Shown piece after piece: positions 25,428 through 35,247 of a stretch of DNA of 64,000 nucleotides (its first letter is position 1; the number at the start of each line of letters is the position of its first letter). The stretch is taken from assembly GCF_030269515.1 (NCBI RefSeq), contig NZ_BSTM01000004.1, positions 186,001-250,000 of the forward strand, in the 5' to 3' direction. Made by a program: the position numbers and the translations under genes. The notes below the pieces were generated by a model. It was not told the origin of the DNA and made no database searches. It saw nothing but the letters and a program-made list of their open reading frames with translations. Origin of the DNA: Actinomadura sp. NBRC 104412 (GTDB lineage: Bacteria; Actinomycetota; Actinomycetes; Streptosporangiales; Streptosporangiaceae).

Positions 25428-28400
25428 ATGCGGATCTCGTTCACGGCGCTGACCGGCCGCGGGCCCAGGGATGTCGTGATCGACGTCGATTCCGAGGCGA
25501 CCGTCGGCGGCGTCGCCCGGTCCCTTTTCACCGCTTTGGACGGCAAGGGTGGAAACTCGTCACCGAACCCGCGGTCAGAACCCTTGAAGCCACGCTTTTC
25601 GAAGGACGGCCTTTCCCGGCTCGCGGCGGAGCGCGCCATCGCGAGCGGCGCCGAGCAGCGGCCGCTCTGGGTGGAAGGCCGGATGCTGGACCCGCAGGCG
25701 AGGGCCGTACGGGAACTGCGGGACGGCGCGGTCGTCGCCGTGGAGCAGCGCGCCGCCGCGGCGACCGTCCTCGCCGAGCCGACCGGCCTGGTGGAGGTAC
25801 GGGTGGTGTCGGGTCCCGCGGCGGGATCGGTGCACCGGCTCGGCCTGGGCACCGCCACGCTCGGCTCGGGTGACGGGGTGGACATCATGGTCGCCGACCC
25901 CGGTGTCCCCGCCCGCTCGCTGCGCATCACGGTGGGACGCGAGACGGTGGAGGTCGAGCCGTCCGCGCGTACGGCCGGTTCCGGCGCGCTGCTGGACGGG
26001 CGGCCGCTCACGTCCATCACTCCCTGGCCTGTCGGCGGCATGCTGGCGGTCGGGTCGAGCATCCTCACGCTCGCGCCGAGCGCCGCCGCCGACACGCATC
26101 TGGAGCCGCTGCCCGAGGGCGGTCTGGCGTTCAACCGCCCGCCCCGCCTGAACCCCGCCGGGCGGGCGCGCCGCCTGGAGGTGCCCGAGCGTCCCGAACG
26201 CAATCCGCGTGAGCGGCTGCGCCTGTTCGGAGCACTGCTCTTCTCCGCGTTCGGGCTGGTCATGGCGTTCGGTATGGGGCAGTGGTGGTGGGCGCTGTTC
26301 GCGCTGGCCTGGCCGGTGATGACGGTCGGCGAGTGGGTCGCCGACCGGATGCACGGCCGCAAGTCGTACAAGAAGGCGCTCAAGGAGTACCGGCGCAAGG
26401 CGGCGGAGTTCGGCGGCCGGCTGGAGCGGCTGCGCCAGGAGGATCAGGCCGAACGCCGCGCCGCGCACCCCGACCCGGCCGAGGTCCTGCTCACCGCGAC
26501 CGGGCCGCGGCGGCGCCTATGGGAACGTCGCATGGGAGACGGCGACACACTGCACCTGCGCCTCGGCCTTACCGACATGCCCTCGCGCATAGAACTCGTG
26601 GGCGGCGGCAATGGCCCCACGGGCGAATCCGAGCATGACGAGGTTCAGGTCCCCACGGCGCATCTCGTGCCGGTCGCGCTGCCTCTTCCAGAGCTGGGCG
26701 TCATCGGCCTCACGGGACCGCGGCATGCCTCGCGCGCGCTTGCGCGATGGCTGGTCGCCCAGGCCGCCGTACTGCACAGCCCGCGCGACCTGGCCATCGT
26801 CGTCCTCAGCTCGGGCGCGGAGGCGGGGGACGAGTGGAACTGGGTGCGCTGGCTGCCGCACTGTGCGCCACGCGAGGGTGAAGAGTGCATGGCCCTGGTC
26901 GGCACCGACCCCGAGTCCGTCGCGCACCGCATCACCGAACTCGCCATGCGGGTGACGGAACGCCGCCGGACCGCCAACGCCGCGTCCGGTTTCCTGGGGC
27001 AGGGCAAGCCCGCCGAGGCGGTGCCGTACAACGTCCTGGTCGTCCTGGACGGGGCTCGCGCGCTGCGCCGCATGCCGGGCATGCCCATGCTGCTCTCGCG
27101 CGGCCCCGAGTACGGGGTGTACGCGATCTGCGTGGACGACGAAGAGCGCCTCCTGCCCGAGGAGTGCACCGCCGTCGCCGCCTGGGAACCCGGCAGCGAC
27201 GTCGCGCTGCGCCTGCGCGGGCAGGGACTCGACGTGCTGGGATCCGTCCTGGCCGACCAGGTGTCCCCCGCGTGGACCGACCGCGTCGCACGCGCTCTCG
27301 CCCCCGTCCGGGACGTGTCGCGTGAGGACGCCGCAGAGGCCGTCCCATCCCATGTCCGGCTCCTGGACCTGCTGAACATGCCCGAACCCACCGCGGAGCA
27401 CGTGCTGGGCTCCTGGGCCCGTACGGGGGGACGCACCACGCATGTGCCCGTCGGCGTGAGCACTGACGGCGTCCACTTCATCGACCTGCGCGCCGATGGC
27501 CCCCACGGGCTCGTAGCGGGGACCACCGGCGCGGGCAAGTCCGAGCTGTTGCAGACCCTTATCGCGTCCCTCGCCGTGGCCAACCGCCCGGACGAGATGA
27601 CGTTCGTCCTCATCGACTACAAGGGCGGCGCCGCGTTCAAGGACTGCGCCCGGCTGCCCCACACCGTCGGCATGGTGACCGACCTGGACGGCCACGCCAC
27701 CGAGAGGGCCCTTGAGTCGCTGTCGGCCGAGCTGCGACGCCGCGAGGAGACGCTGCTGGAGGCCGGTGCCAAGGACATCGACGACTACAACGACCTGCGC
27801 GCCTCCGACGAGACCCTGGGGTCGATGCCGCGTCTCGTCCTGGTCATCGACGAGTTCGCCGCCATGGTGGCGGAGCTGCCCGACTTCGTCGCGGGCCTGG
27901 TCGACATCGGGCGGCGAGGACGTTCGCTAGGGGTGCACCTCATCCTGGCCACGCAACGCCCTGCCGGGGTCGTCACCGCGGACATACGGGCCAACACCAA
28001 CCTGCGCATCGCGCTGCGCGTCACCGACCCTGACGAGTCCACGGACGTTGTGGACTCCCCTGAGGCCGCGCAGATCTCCAAGGCGATCCCGGGGCGGTGC
28101 TACGTGCGTTCGGGTGCCTCCGAGCTGCACGCCATGCAGTCGGCCCGCGTAGGGGGGCGCCGTCCCGGCACGGTAGTGGAAGAGCGCCCTACCGTCCTGC
28201 CCATGCCGTGGCAGGGCCTGGGGCACCCGCTGCCTTCGCCGCGCGAACCCGCCGACGACACGATGGTCACGGACCTGGCCGTCCTCGTCCAGGCGGTCGA
28301 TGAAGCCGCACGGCGTGCCGGTATAGGACGCCAGCCGTCCCCTTGGCTCACCCCACTGCCCGAGCAGGTGCGGCTAGAGCCGCGCACGGCCGCAGGCGGA

Positions 28401-29969
28401 TCAGTCGTGGACGTACCGGCCATCACCTTCGGCATAACCGACCTTCCCGCCGCGCAAAGCCGCGAACCCCTGACCCTCGACATCGCCAACGGCGGCCACC
28501 TCTACGTGGCGGGCTCGGCCCAATCGGGCCGTTCCACCGCGCTGCGCACCATCGCCGGTTCCTTGGCGGGAGCGTGCTCGCCGTACGACGTCCACCTGTA
28601 CGCCATCGACTGCGGCGCCAACGCGCTCGTCCCCCTGGTGGCGCTCCCGCACTGCGGTGCGGTGGTGACGCGCGACCAGATCGACCGCTGCGAACGCCTG
28701 CTGACCGCGCTGTCCACCGAGGTCGCTCGCCGCCAGCAGCTCCTGGCCGAGGCGGGCTTCGCGTCCCTCAACGAGCAGCGCGCCGCCGTGGCCGCCACCG
28801 ACCGGCTCCCCTGGATGGTCCTGCTGCTCGACCGCTGGGAGGGCTTCCTGGGCGCCTTCGAGCACTACGACTACGGCCGCCTTGTCGACGCCGTCCTGCG
28901 CCTGCTGCGGGAGGGAGCGTCCGTGGGCCTGCGCGCCGTCTTCACCGGCGACCGTTCCGGGCTCACCGGCCAGGTCTCCACCGTCTTCGACCGCCGTCTC
29001 ATCCTGCGCATGTCCGACCCCAACGACTACGGGTACGCGGGCGTACAGGAAAAGCAGATCCCGGCAGCGATGCCGCCGGGCCGTGCCTTGGAAATCTCGT
29101 CCCCAGGACAACCCCTGCGCGAATCGCAGATCGGCCTGCTCAGCGACGACCCGTCCGGCACGTCCCAGATATCGGCCCTCCAGGAGATAGCTCGCACCTG
29201 CGTCACCCGCTACGGACGCCTCCCACGCAGGCAACGTCCCATCCGCGTAGACGAACTGCCGGTCCGCGTCACCTATCGCGAGGCGATGGCGCTGGACCCC
29301 GACTTCCTCGCCCCCTCCGCCCTCTGGGCCCTGGTAGGCGTAGGCGGAGACACCCTGACCCCCATCGGGATCGACCTTCTCAACGAGGGCCCAGGCTTCG
29401 TGGTCGCCGGCCCACCCCGTTCCGGACGCTCCACCACACTCCGCACGATCGTGCACTCACTCCTGGATCCGGCCGTCGCCGGTGGCCTCGTCCCCGTAGT
29501 CCTCATCACGCCACGCCGCTCCCCCTTGCGCACCCTCGCGGGACGCCCGGGCGTTCTCGGCGTTCTCACGTCCGACTCCACGCCCGACGACCTCCTCGAC
29601 ACCCTCGGCGGCGAACACCGCTACGCGGTGATCGTCGACGACGCCGAACTCCTGGACGAGACCGACCTGGACGACGCCCTGTGCGACATCCTCCGCAGCG
29701 CCCGCGACGGCGAGCACGCGGTCGTCATCGGCGGTACCACACAGGACCTGGGACGCGGCTACCGTGGCTTCCTCTCCGACACCCGCCGCTCCCGTTCCGG
29801 CGTCCTGCTGTCCGTCGACTCCCCGGACGACGGCGACCTCTTCGGCCTCCGCCTCCCCCGCAACGCGTCCCTGGCGGGCCCCACCGGCCGCGGCCTCTTC
29901 GTCGCCACAGGCACCACCACCGGAATCCAGGTAGCCCTCCCACCCACCGAAACCCATAATGATCAATGA
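25428..29969 (+). CDS. EssC/EccC-like FtsK-SpoIIIE ATPase (type VII secretion family)
   Basis: A 1513-residue membrane ATPase. The N-terminal about 45 residues look ubiquitin-like, and residues 115-225 are FHA-like. Two membrane helices lie at about 265-305. Three FtsK/SpoIIIE ATPase domains follow. D1 has Walker A GTTGAGKSE near residue 697, Walker B LVLVIDEFAAM and LATQRPAGVV. D2 (near 1027, GSAQSGRST) and D3 (near 1325, GPPRSGRST) have Arg in place of the P-loop lysine. The FHA front end resembles Firmicute EssC more than classical EccC. AGGAGG precedes the ATG. No EccB, EccD, EccE or mycosin is nearby; a WXG100 gene lies 5 kb away. Confidence 0.83.
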   Translation: MRISFTALTGRGPRDVVIDVDSEATVGGVARSLFTALDGKGGNSSPNPRSEPLKPRFSKDGLSRLAAERAIASGAEQRPLWVEGRMLDPQARAVRELRDGAVVAVEQRAAAATVLAEPTGLVEVRVVSGPAAGSVHRLGLGTATLGSGDGVDIMVADPGVPARSLRITVGRETVEVEPSARTAGSGALLDGRPLTSITPWPVGGMLAVGSSILTLAPSAAADTHLEPLPEGGLAFNRPPRLNPAGRARRLEVPERPERNPRERLRLFGALLFSAFGLVMAFGMGQWWWALFALAWPVMTVGEWVADRMHGRKSYKKALKEYRRKAAEFGGRLERLRQEDQAERRAAHPDPAEVLLTATGPRRRLWERRMGDGDTLHLRLGLTDMPSRIELVGGGNGPTGESEHDEVQVPTAHLVPVALPLPELGVIGLTGPRHASRALARWLVAQAAVLHSPRDLAIVVLSSGAEAGDEWNWVRWLPHCAPREGEECMALVGTDPESVAHRITELAMRVTERRRTANAASGFLGQGKPAEAVPYNVLVVLDGARALRRMPGMPMLLSRGPEYGVYAICVDDEERLLPEECTAVAAWEPGSDVALRLRGQGLDVLGSVLADQVSPAWTDRVARALAPVRDVSREDAAEAVPSHVRLLDLLNMPEPTAEHVLGSWARTGGRTTHVPVGVSTDGVHFIDLRADGPHGLVAGTTGAGKSELLQTLIASLAVANRPDEMTFVLIDYKGGAAFKDCARLPHTVGMVTDLDGHATERALESLSAELRRREETLLEAGAKDIDDYNDLRASDETLGSMPRLVLVIDEFAAMVAELPDFVAGLVDIGRRGRSLGVHLILATQRPAGVVTADIRANTNLRIALRVTDPDESTDVVDSPEAAQISKAIPGRCYVRSGASELHAMQSARVGGRRPGTVVEERPTVLPMPWQGLGHPLPSPREPADDTMVTDLAVLVQAVDEAARRAGIGRQPSPWLTPLPEQVRLEPRTAAGGSVVDVPAITFGITDLPAAQSREPLTLDIANGGHLYVAGSAQSGRSTALRTIAGSLAGACSPYDVHLYAIDCGANALVPLVALPHCGAVVTRDQIDRCERLLTALSTEVARRQQLLAEAGFASLNEQRAAVAATDRLPWMVLLLDRWEGFLGAFEHYDYGRLVDAVLRLLREGASVGLRAVFTGDRSGLTGQVSTVFDRRLILRMSDPNDYGYAGVQEKQIPAAMPPGRALEISSPGQPLRESQIGLLSDDPSGTSQISALQEIARTCVTRYGRLPRRQRPIRVDELPVRVTYREAMALDPDFLAPSALWALVGVGGDTLTPIGIDLLNEGPGFVVAGPPRSGRSTTLRTIVHSLLDPAVAGGLVPVVLITPRRSPLRTLAGRPGVLGVLTSDSTPDDLLDTLGGEHRYAVIVDDAELLDETDLDDALCDILRSARDGEHAVVIGGTTQDLGRGYRGFLSDTRRSRSGVLLSVDSPDDGDLFGLRLPRNASLAGPTGRGLFVATGTTTGIQVALPPTETHNDQ

Positions 29970-30398
29970 TCTCCCCTGATTTGCATTTTTGTCGGCAACC
30001 AGTCAACACCCGCCGACACCTGGTCGGATCCGGCCAGTACGCACCATGACCGACAAGAGGGGCACCAGCATGCGAGTCGCGCAACAGCGATCCGGCGAAA
30101 TCCACAAGTGCACACCGAAGCCGGAATGAGCGAGAGAGTCGGGGATGAGGCGACGCTCAGTGTTCTGTGGGGCTTTGATGGCGGCGCGGGTGTGCTCACC
30201 GATCACGAAGAGGTGACCTGGGGCGAGGGTGGTTGATCATTGGCCGTGCTTGCCCTCGTACCATCCACGTCGTCGTTCTTTTCCGCTGTGGCAAGGAGCG
30301 GTCGGATGGAGGTTGATTGTGTCGGTGGGATGTGGTGAAGGTGTTTGCGTTTAGGCGGATCGCCAGTGGCGGTTCGGGGGGCACGCCGGTGTGAGTGG
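29970..30398. other. Gene-poor stretch between two convergent genes
   Basis: These 429 bases are lower in GC than their surroundings and contain no supported gene. Several short open frames on both strands resemble nothing I know. The one recognisable item is the duplicated WXG100 start at 30046-30071. The rest may be eroded coding sequence. Confidence 0.45.
30046..30129 (+). pseudogene. Degenerate copy of a WXG100 gene 5' end
   Basis: Bases 30046-30071 match the 5' end of the WXG100-like gene on the other strand (34926 down to 34901) at 25 of 26 positions, beginning with the same ATG and MTDKRG codons. After that the two diverge; this frame stops after 27 residues with no WXG motif. It lies 76 bases behind the EssC-like ATPase in the same orientation, where a secretion substrate gene would be expected. 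Confidence 0.6.
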
Positions 30399-30959
30399 TT
30401 ACTTGTTGTCTTCTCTGGAGGCCAAAATGGCTTCGAAGACGGCGGCCAGTTCTGCGGCGTCCTCACCGGCGTGGTGGGTGTGGGGGTAGCCTTCGACGCC
30501 CAGTTTTTGTTTGATGATGCTCTTCCGGGTGCTGACCCATTCGCAGCCTTGCAGGCCCATCCAGTAGCTGCGCAGGTCGATTCCCGCGCCGCTGGCGGAG
30601 AACGGGCTTTTGCCTAGGAAGCGCATGAAGTACCAGTGGACGAACATCCCGTCGAAGACGGCGGGGCCGGCCAGGAAGACCGGGCGGCCTTCGCTGCGCA
30701 GGCCGTTGATCCACTTTGCGGCGGCCGCCATCGCCTCTTCGGCCGGGGGGGCTTCGCGGAGCAGCCGGTCACGGTCGAGTCCTGAGACCGCCAGCGCTTT
30801 CGGCACGAAGTCGTCCGAGATCGGGCGCAGTTCGCTGTAGAAGCGCAGGTCCGGGCGGCCCACCACGGCCATGCCCAGCGAGATCATGCTGTACGGCCCG
30901 GGGATCGGCCCGTCGGCCTCGACATCCACGGCGATGTAGAACTCCGGAAGCCCGCTCAT
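30399..30959 (-). CDS. DnaQ-like 3'-5' exonuclease family protein
   Basis: A 186-residue DEDDh-type exonuclease domain with little else. The first acidic pair is in AVDVEADG (D12, E14), and the C-terminal H-x4-D motif reads HHAGEDAAELA. A middle acidic residue is in PAVFDGMFVHW. Size and layout match stand-alone exonuclease-domain proteins that act on RNA or DNA ends. The ATG at 30959 starts right before the first strand. It is read in the same direction as the nSTAND-WD40 gene, which ends 41 bases upstream, so the two could share a transcript. Confidence 0.8.
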   Translation of the reverse strand: MSGLPEFYIAVDVEADGPIPGPYSMISLGMAVVGRPDLRFYSELRPISDDFVPKALAVSGLDRDRLLREAPPAEEAMAAAAKWINGLRSEGRPVFLAGPAVFDGMFVHWYFMRFLGKSPFSASGAGIDLRSYWMGLQGCEWVSTRKSIIKQKLGVEGYPHTHHAGEDAAELAAVFEAILASREDNK

Positions 30960-31000
30960 GCCCTGGGACGGTACCCACCCGGTGATGGCGGGTCGAGCGA

Positions 31001-34000
31001 TTATCTCGGGTCGGGGAGCATGAGGGAGCGGCGTTCGGACTCCGTGAGAAGGCGGAAGACCCTGGCGCGGGCTCGGGCGGCCAGGGTTTCGCCGTCGGTG
31101 ATGGCCTCCCAGACGCGCACGGTGCGGTCGCTGGACGCGGTCGCCAGGTGCCGGCCGTCGGGGGACCAGGACACGTCCCAGACGTCGTCGTCGTGCATGG
31201 CGGCCACGGCGAGTTCGTGGGCGGCCTCGGGATCCCAGAGGCGCGCGGTGCCGTCCGCGGACGCCGTCGCCAGGACGCGGGAGTCGGGTGACCAGGCCAT
31301 CGACCAGATCCAGCCGTCGTGGCCCGACAGCACCCCCGTCCGCGTGCCCTGGGCGGCGTCCCAGATCACGACCTGGGTGTTGTCGGAGACGGCGGCGATA
31401 AGGCGGCCGTCCGGGGACCATGAGAGGGCCCGTACGGGGCTGCCCTGCATGTTCAGCGTCATGAGGTGCCGGCCCGTGCGGGCCTCCCAGATCCGTACGG
31501 TGCCGTCGTGCGAGCCGGAGGCGAGGCGTTCGTCATCGGGTGACCAGCTCACGCCGCGGACGGTGTCCTTGTGGCCGTCGAGGACCAAGGGGGCGGCGTC
31601 CTGGGCCGGTTCCCACAGTCTGACGGTGCGGTCGTCGGAGGCCGTCGCGAGTCGTGAGCCCGCGTGGGACCAGGCCACATCGCGGACCCAGTCGTCGTGG
31701 AGGCGCACGACGGATACCTCGGCGCCGTCGGCCGTCCAGATGCGGGCGGTGCCGTCGTGGGAGGCGGTGGCGACGCGCTCTCCGTCGGGTGACCACGCCA
31801 CGGACCAGATTTCGTCGGTGTGGCCGCGCAGGACTTTGGACGTGCCGTCGTCCGCCCAGACGCGCGCGGTGTGGTCCTTGCACGCGGAGACGATCCGCCC
31901 TGTGGACGACCAGTCGACCGCGACCGCCGCCCGTTCGTGGCCGCGGAACACCGTGACCTCGGCCGCGCGCTCGGCGTCCCACAGCCGGATCGTGCGGTCG
32001 CCGGAGCAACTCGCCAGCCACGTGCCGTCCGGTGACCAGGCCACGGCGCGCAGGACCTCGGCGTGTCCGCGCAGGACGACCAGCTCAGCCCCGTCCTCGG
32101 CCGACCACAGCCGGAGCGTACGGTCGAAGGACGTGGTGGCGAGGCGTTCGCCGTCCGGTGACCAGGCCAGCTCCCAGACCAGGTCGGCGTGTCCCCGCAG
32201 CGTCCGGGTGGTGGCGCCGGACTCGGGATCCCACAGGCGCACGGTGCGGTCGTAGGAGGAACTGGCCAGGCGGGTGCCGTCGGGTGACCAGGCGGCCCGG
32301 GTGACGGTCTCCTCGTGGCCGCGCAGGGCGGCCAGTTCCCCGCCGGTCCGCGCGTCCCAGATCCGGACGGTACGGTCGTCGGAGGCGCTGGCCAGGCGGG
32401 TGCCGTCCGGCGACCAGCTCACGGTCCTGACCCATCCTCCGTGGCCGCGCAGCACCATCAGGGACGTTCCCGCGGACGGGTCCCAGATGCGGATCTCCCG
32501 GTCACGGGACGCGGAGGCGAGCCGGGAGCCGTCGGGCGACCAGGCGACCCCCCAGACCATGGAGGTGTGCCCGCGCAGCACGGCCACCCTGACGTGGTCG
32601 GCGGCGTCCCACACCCGGATCGTGCCGTCATCGGACGCGCTCGCCAGCAGGCGGCCGTCGGGTGACCACGCCACGGCGCACACCGGGCCCTCGTGCCCGT
32701 CGAGTGCCGCGAGCTGGGTCCTGGTACGGACGTCCCAGATGCGGACGGTGCCTTCCGCGCCGGAGGACACCAGCCGGGAGCCGTCGGGCGACCAGTCCAC
32801 CGACCAGACCGTTCCCTCGTGGCCGTGCAGGACGCCGCGTACCCGGGAGACGGCGAGCGCGGACGACAGCGCGCGCCGCGCGAGCACGGTCGGCGCGCAG
32901 TCCTCGTACGCGGCCAGCGCCAGCAGCAGGGCGTTCTCGGGATCGGACTCGTAGCCGTTGAGCACCTGCCTGGCGATCGTGTCCGACAGCCGTTCCATCG
33001 CGTCGCCGTCGGAGACGCGTGAGCACTCCACGAACTGCGCCACCAGGGGTTCGACGGCACCGGGCCCGCCGGCTTCGGCCAGCCACTCCTGGGCGGCGGT
33101 CAGCCGTTCGGCTCGCAGCAGGTAGGCGTCCTGGCGGCCGTAACGGTCCCATTCCCGCGCCCATTGTTCGAGGTCGGCGATCCGGCGCAGCGTTTCGGCG
33201 TGCAGGGCGATGGTCTGCCGGAGCGGCGCCCACGCGGAGAACAGCGCCTCGTGCGAGACCTCGACCACCGCGTCGTCGCCGTCCTGCCCGCTGGTGCACA
33301 GGCGTTCCCGGACGAACGCGTCGATGACGAGGCGTTCGGCATCGTTCAGGGCGCTTCTCCGCACGCGCCTGCGGGTCGGCCGGTTCTCCGCGAACCGGAC
33401 GAGCTTCAGCAGCGTGGGCAGGACGGGCGGCGCCGGGTCGAGCGCTTCCAGCTCGGCCAGCACGAGGTCGGCGCGGTGTGTCAGGGCTCCGTAGACCCCG
33501 CCGTTGCGCTGGTAGCCGGCGGCTGTGATGGTGAGGTCGCGTCCCGCGCCCAGGTACAGCTCGTGCATGAGGTAGGCCAGCAGCGGCAGCGCGGTGCCGT
33601 CCCCGGTGTCCTCCGCGATGCGGTCGACCAGGTCGGGCGGGTCGAAGGTGAGGCCCGCGCGCCGCGCCGGCTCCCGGATCACCGTCCGCAGCGCGGCGCG
33701 GTCGAGCGGTGTGACCGTGAACGGGTGCCGGAACAGGTCGGCGCAGCTCCCGCTGAGGAACGTGGTCAGGAACTCCGACCGGAGCACGAACAGGACGTGC
33801 AGCCTCGGATCGGCGTCCAGGGCGTCCCGCAGCAGTGCGAGGAAGGCGGACGGGTCGTCGGCGGAGAGCAGTTCCTCGGCCTGGTCGATGACGATCAGCA
33901 CCGACCGGGTGCGGTGGCCGCGGTGCAGCGCGGCGAGGCGGCGCCCGGCCTCGGCCGGGTCGGAGCGGAGGCGCGCGGCCAGCTCGCCGACGTCGTCGCC

Positions 34001-34525
34001 CGGGTCATCGGACGCGTCGGCCAGCGCGACGGCCAGGCTCTGGACGGGGTCGCCCTCCGGGATGACCGGCGGCACGACCAGCCATCGCCGCTGCTGCCTG
34101 AGGCGGGGCAGCAGACCGGCGTACACCAGGGAGGACTTGCCGACCCCGGACGGGCCGATCACGGCGATCGACCGGTGCCCGGGCCGCTCGCGGGCGCCGG
34201 ATCCGCCGTGCAGCCGTTCCCTCAGCTCGCGGATCTCATCGTCGCGGCCGAAGAAGACCCCGTCGTCGTCCTCGGTGAACGCGTCCAGCCCGGGGTAGGG
34301 CGCGCGGTCGCGGCGCCATGCCGGCAGGGCGCGCCAGCGCCGGTCCTGCGCCTTCTCCCAGGCCAGCACGCACGGGATCAGCAGCAGGCAGACGACGATG
34401 ACCGGCAGCGCCCATTGCTGCACGATCCGGGTGGTCTGCGGGGAGAGCTGCAACGCCAGTCCGAGGACCGCGACCAGCAGAATGCTCAGGTATCCGGGGA
34501 ACACCGGCCCCCGTCGACCTGACAT
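31001..34525 (-). CDS. Membrane-anchored nSTAND1 NTPase with fourteen WD40 repeats
   Basis: A 1174-residue protein. Two membrane helices (about 11-29 and 38-55) lead to an nSTAND1 domain, whose family start [19 protein letters not shown] is at 77-94. Walker A GPSGVGKS is at 124-131 and Walker [12 protein letters not shown] near 210-219. After a helical region, fourteen WD40 repeats of about 42 residues (GHxxxVWxVAWSPDGxRLASAS, RTVRIWD) run from about 585 to the end, enough for two seven-bladed propellers. STAND proteins are switches that oligomerise on sensing a trigger; related ones serve in signalling and defence. GGAGG precedes the ATG. The WXG100 gene lies directly upstream. Confidence 0.9.
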   Translation of the reverse strand: MSGRRGPVFPGYLSILLVAVLGLALQLSPQTTRIVQQWALPVIVVCLLLIPCVLAWEKAQDRRWRALPAWRRDRAPYPGLDAFTEDDDGVFFGRDDEIRELRERLHGGSGARERPGHRSIAVIGPSGVGKSSLVYAGLLPRLRQQRRWLVVPPVIPEGDPVQSLAVALADASDDPGDDVGELAARLRSDPAEAGRRLAALHRGHRTRSVLIVIDQAEELLSADDPSAFLALLRDALDADPRLHVLFVLRSEFLTTFLSGSCADLFRHPFTVTPLDRAALRTVIREPARRAGLTFDPPDLVDRIAEDTGDGTALPLLAYLMHELYLGAGRDLTITAAGYQRNGGVYGALTHRADLVLAELEALDPAPPVLPTLLKLVRFAENRPTRRRVRRSALNDAERLVIDAFVRERLCTSGQDGDDAVVEVSHEALFSAWAPLRQTIALHAETLRRIADLEQWAREWDRYGRQDAYLLRAERLTAAQEWLAEAGGPGAVEPLVAQFVECSRVSDGDAMERLSDTIARQVLNGYESDPENALLLALAAYEDCAPTVLARRALSSALAVSRVRGVLHGHEGTVWSVDWSPDGSRLVSSGAEGTVRIWDVRTRTQLAALDGHEGPVCAVAWSPDGRLLASASDDGTIRVWDAADHVRVAVLRGHTSMVWGVAWSPDGSRLASASRDREIRIWDPSAGTSLMVLRGHGGWVRTVSWSPDGTRLASASDDRTVRIWDARTGGELAALRGHEETVTRAAWSPDGTRLASSSYDRTVRLWDPESGATTRTLRGHADLVWELAWSPDGERLATTSFDRTLRLWSAEDGAELVVLRGHAEVLRAVAWSPDGTWLASCSGDRTIRLWDAERAAEVTVFRGHERAAVAVDWSSTGRIVSACKDHTARVWADDGTSKVLRGHTDEIWSVAWSPDGERVATASHDGTARIWTADGAEVSVVRLHDDWVRDVAWSHAGSRLATASDDRTVRLWEPAQDAAPLVLDGHKDTVRGVSWSPDDERLASGSHDGTVRIWEARTGRHLMTLNMQGSPVRALSWSPDGRLIAAVSDNTQVVIWDAAQGTRTGVLSGHDGWIWSMAWSPDSRVLATASADGTARLWDPEAAHELAVAAMHDDDVWDVSWSPDGRHLATASSDRTVRVWEAITDGETLAARARARVFRLLTESERRSLMLPDPR

Positions 34526-34599
34526 GCGGTCACCTCCGGGACGCCGGGGAACGCGACGGCGAGGCGCTGACTGGGACCATGGTAAGTCAGTAAAGGGGG

Positions 34600-34636
34600 G
34601 CGGGTCCCGGCCTCGGGGGGTTTGGCCGGGACCCGC
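34600..34636 (-). terminator. Strong hairpin behind the WXG100-like gene
   Basis: A perfect 13-bp inverted repeat (GCGGGTCCCGGCC, 11-base loop, GGCCGGGACCCGC) starts 22 bases after the WXG100 stop and 75 bases before the nSTAND start. Only a short T stretch follows on the minus strand. It probably ends or weakens the WXG100 transcript and so uncouples it from the larger gene. Confidence 0.75.
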
Positions 34637-34657
34637 TGTCCAAAAGGGATCGTGGGG

Positions 34658-34926
34658 TCAGCGCGTGGCGGCCTCGATGTTCTGCTGCGAGCGTTTGATG
34701 TCCTGGCTGCCCTGTTCCAGGGCGACGGCCATCTTGTCGAAGGCTCCCTTGGCCTCCGCCCAGGCACTGCGGAAACGGTCGGCCTGCGGCCCCCACCAGA
34801 TCTCCGTGCTGCCGACCGTCCGTCCGTTCAGATCCTTGATCAGCGCGTCCAGGTTCCGGGAGTGCTTGGCGAACATGCGGGACAGCTCTTCCAGCGCGCG
34901 ATGCTGGCGCCCCTCTTGTCGGTCAT
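34658..34926 (-). CDS. WXG100-like protein, apparent frameshift near the start
   Basis: The reading frame ending at 34658 encodes a helical hairpin with WWGPQADRFRSAW, the WXG turn, followed by about 35 helical residues ending IEAATR. In this frame the first usable start is ATG at 34876 (72 residues), which cuts the first helix short. The best start signal, ATG at 34926 with AAGGG 6 bases before it and the codons MTDKRGASIA, is one base out of frame. Adding one base in the CGCGCGC run near 34900 would give a normal-size protein of about 89 residues. It is either a sequencing error, a phase-variable site or a real mutation. A 25/26-base match to this start lies at 30046-30071. Confidence 0.65.
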
Positions 34927-35247
34927 GCTCGGCCCTTTCGTCGCCGGAACGTCCCAGGCCCTGCCGAACCTTTGCGCAATGCCGACAGCCTACGACTAGG
35001 GGATCACGATAATCCACCCGTACCTTGAAGGTCGAATGAGAATTTTTGCCCTAATGCGAGGAACACGCCTGGCCGAAGGCGGCCAGGCGCCGGGCTTGAC
35101 CTCGTAAGACCGTTGCACTCCGACCCCGCGTCCGCGCGGGCTGACGGCCATCATTACGCCGCGTCAAGAAATTCGCAGGTCAGGCGGGCAACTATGGCGG
35201 CATGGCGGCATTGACCATTTCATTCGAGCGGAAAGCGGTGCGGTCCG
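34927..35247. other. Intergenic stretch upstream of the WXG100-like gene
   Basis: No gene is supported here. A 9-bp stem with 4-base loop (GCCTGGCCG-AAGG-CGGCCAGGC) lies at 35067-35088. It has no T-run, so it is only a possible terminator for the upstream minus-strand gene. AT-richer DNA at 35005-35060 probably carries the WXG100 promoter, but I cannot fix -10 and -35 elements. Confidence 0.4.

Noticed and set aside
30003..30206. Small minus-strand genes behind the EssC-like gene
   Set aside because: No start signals and no resemblance; the only meaningful content is the plus-strand WXG100 start copy.
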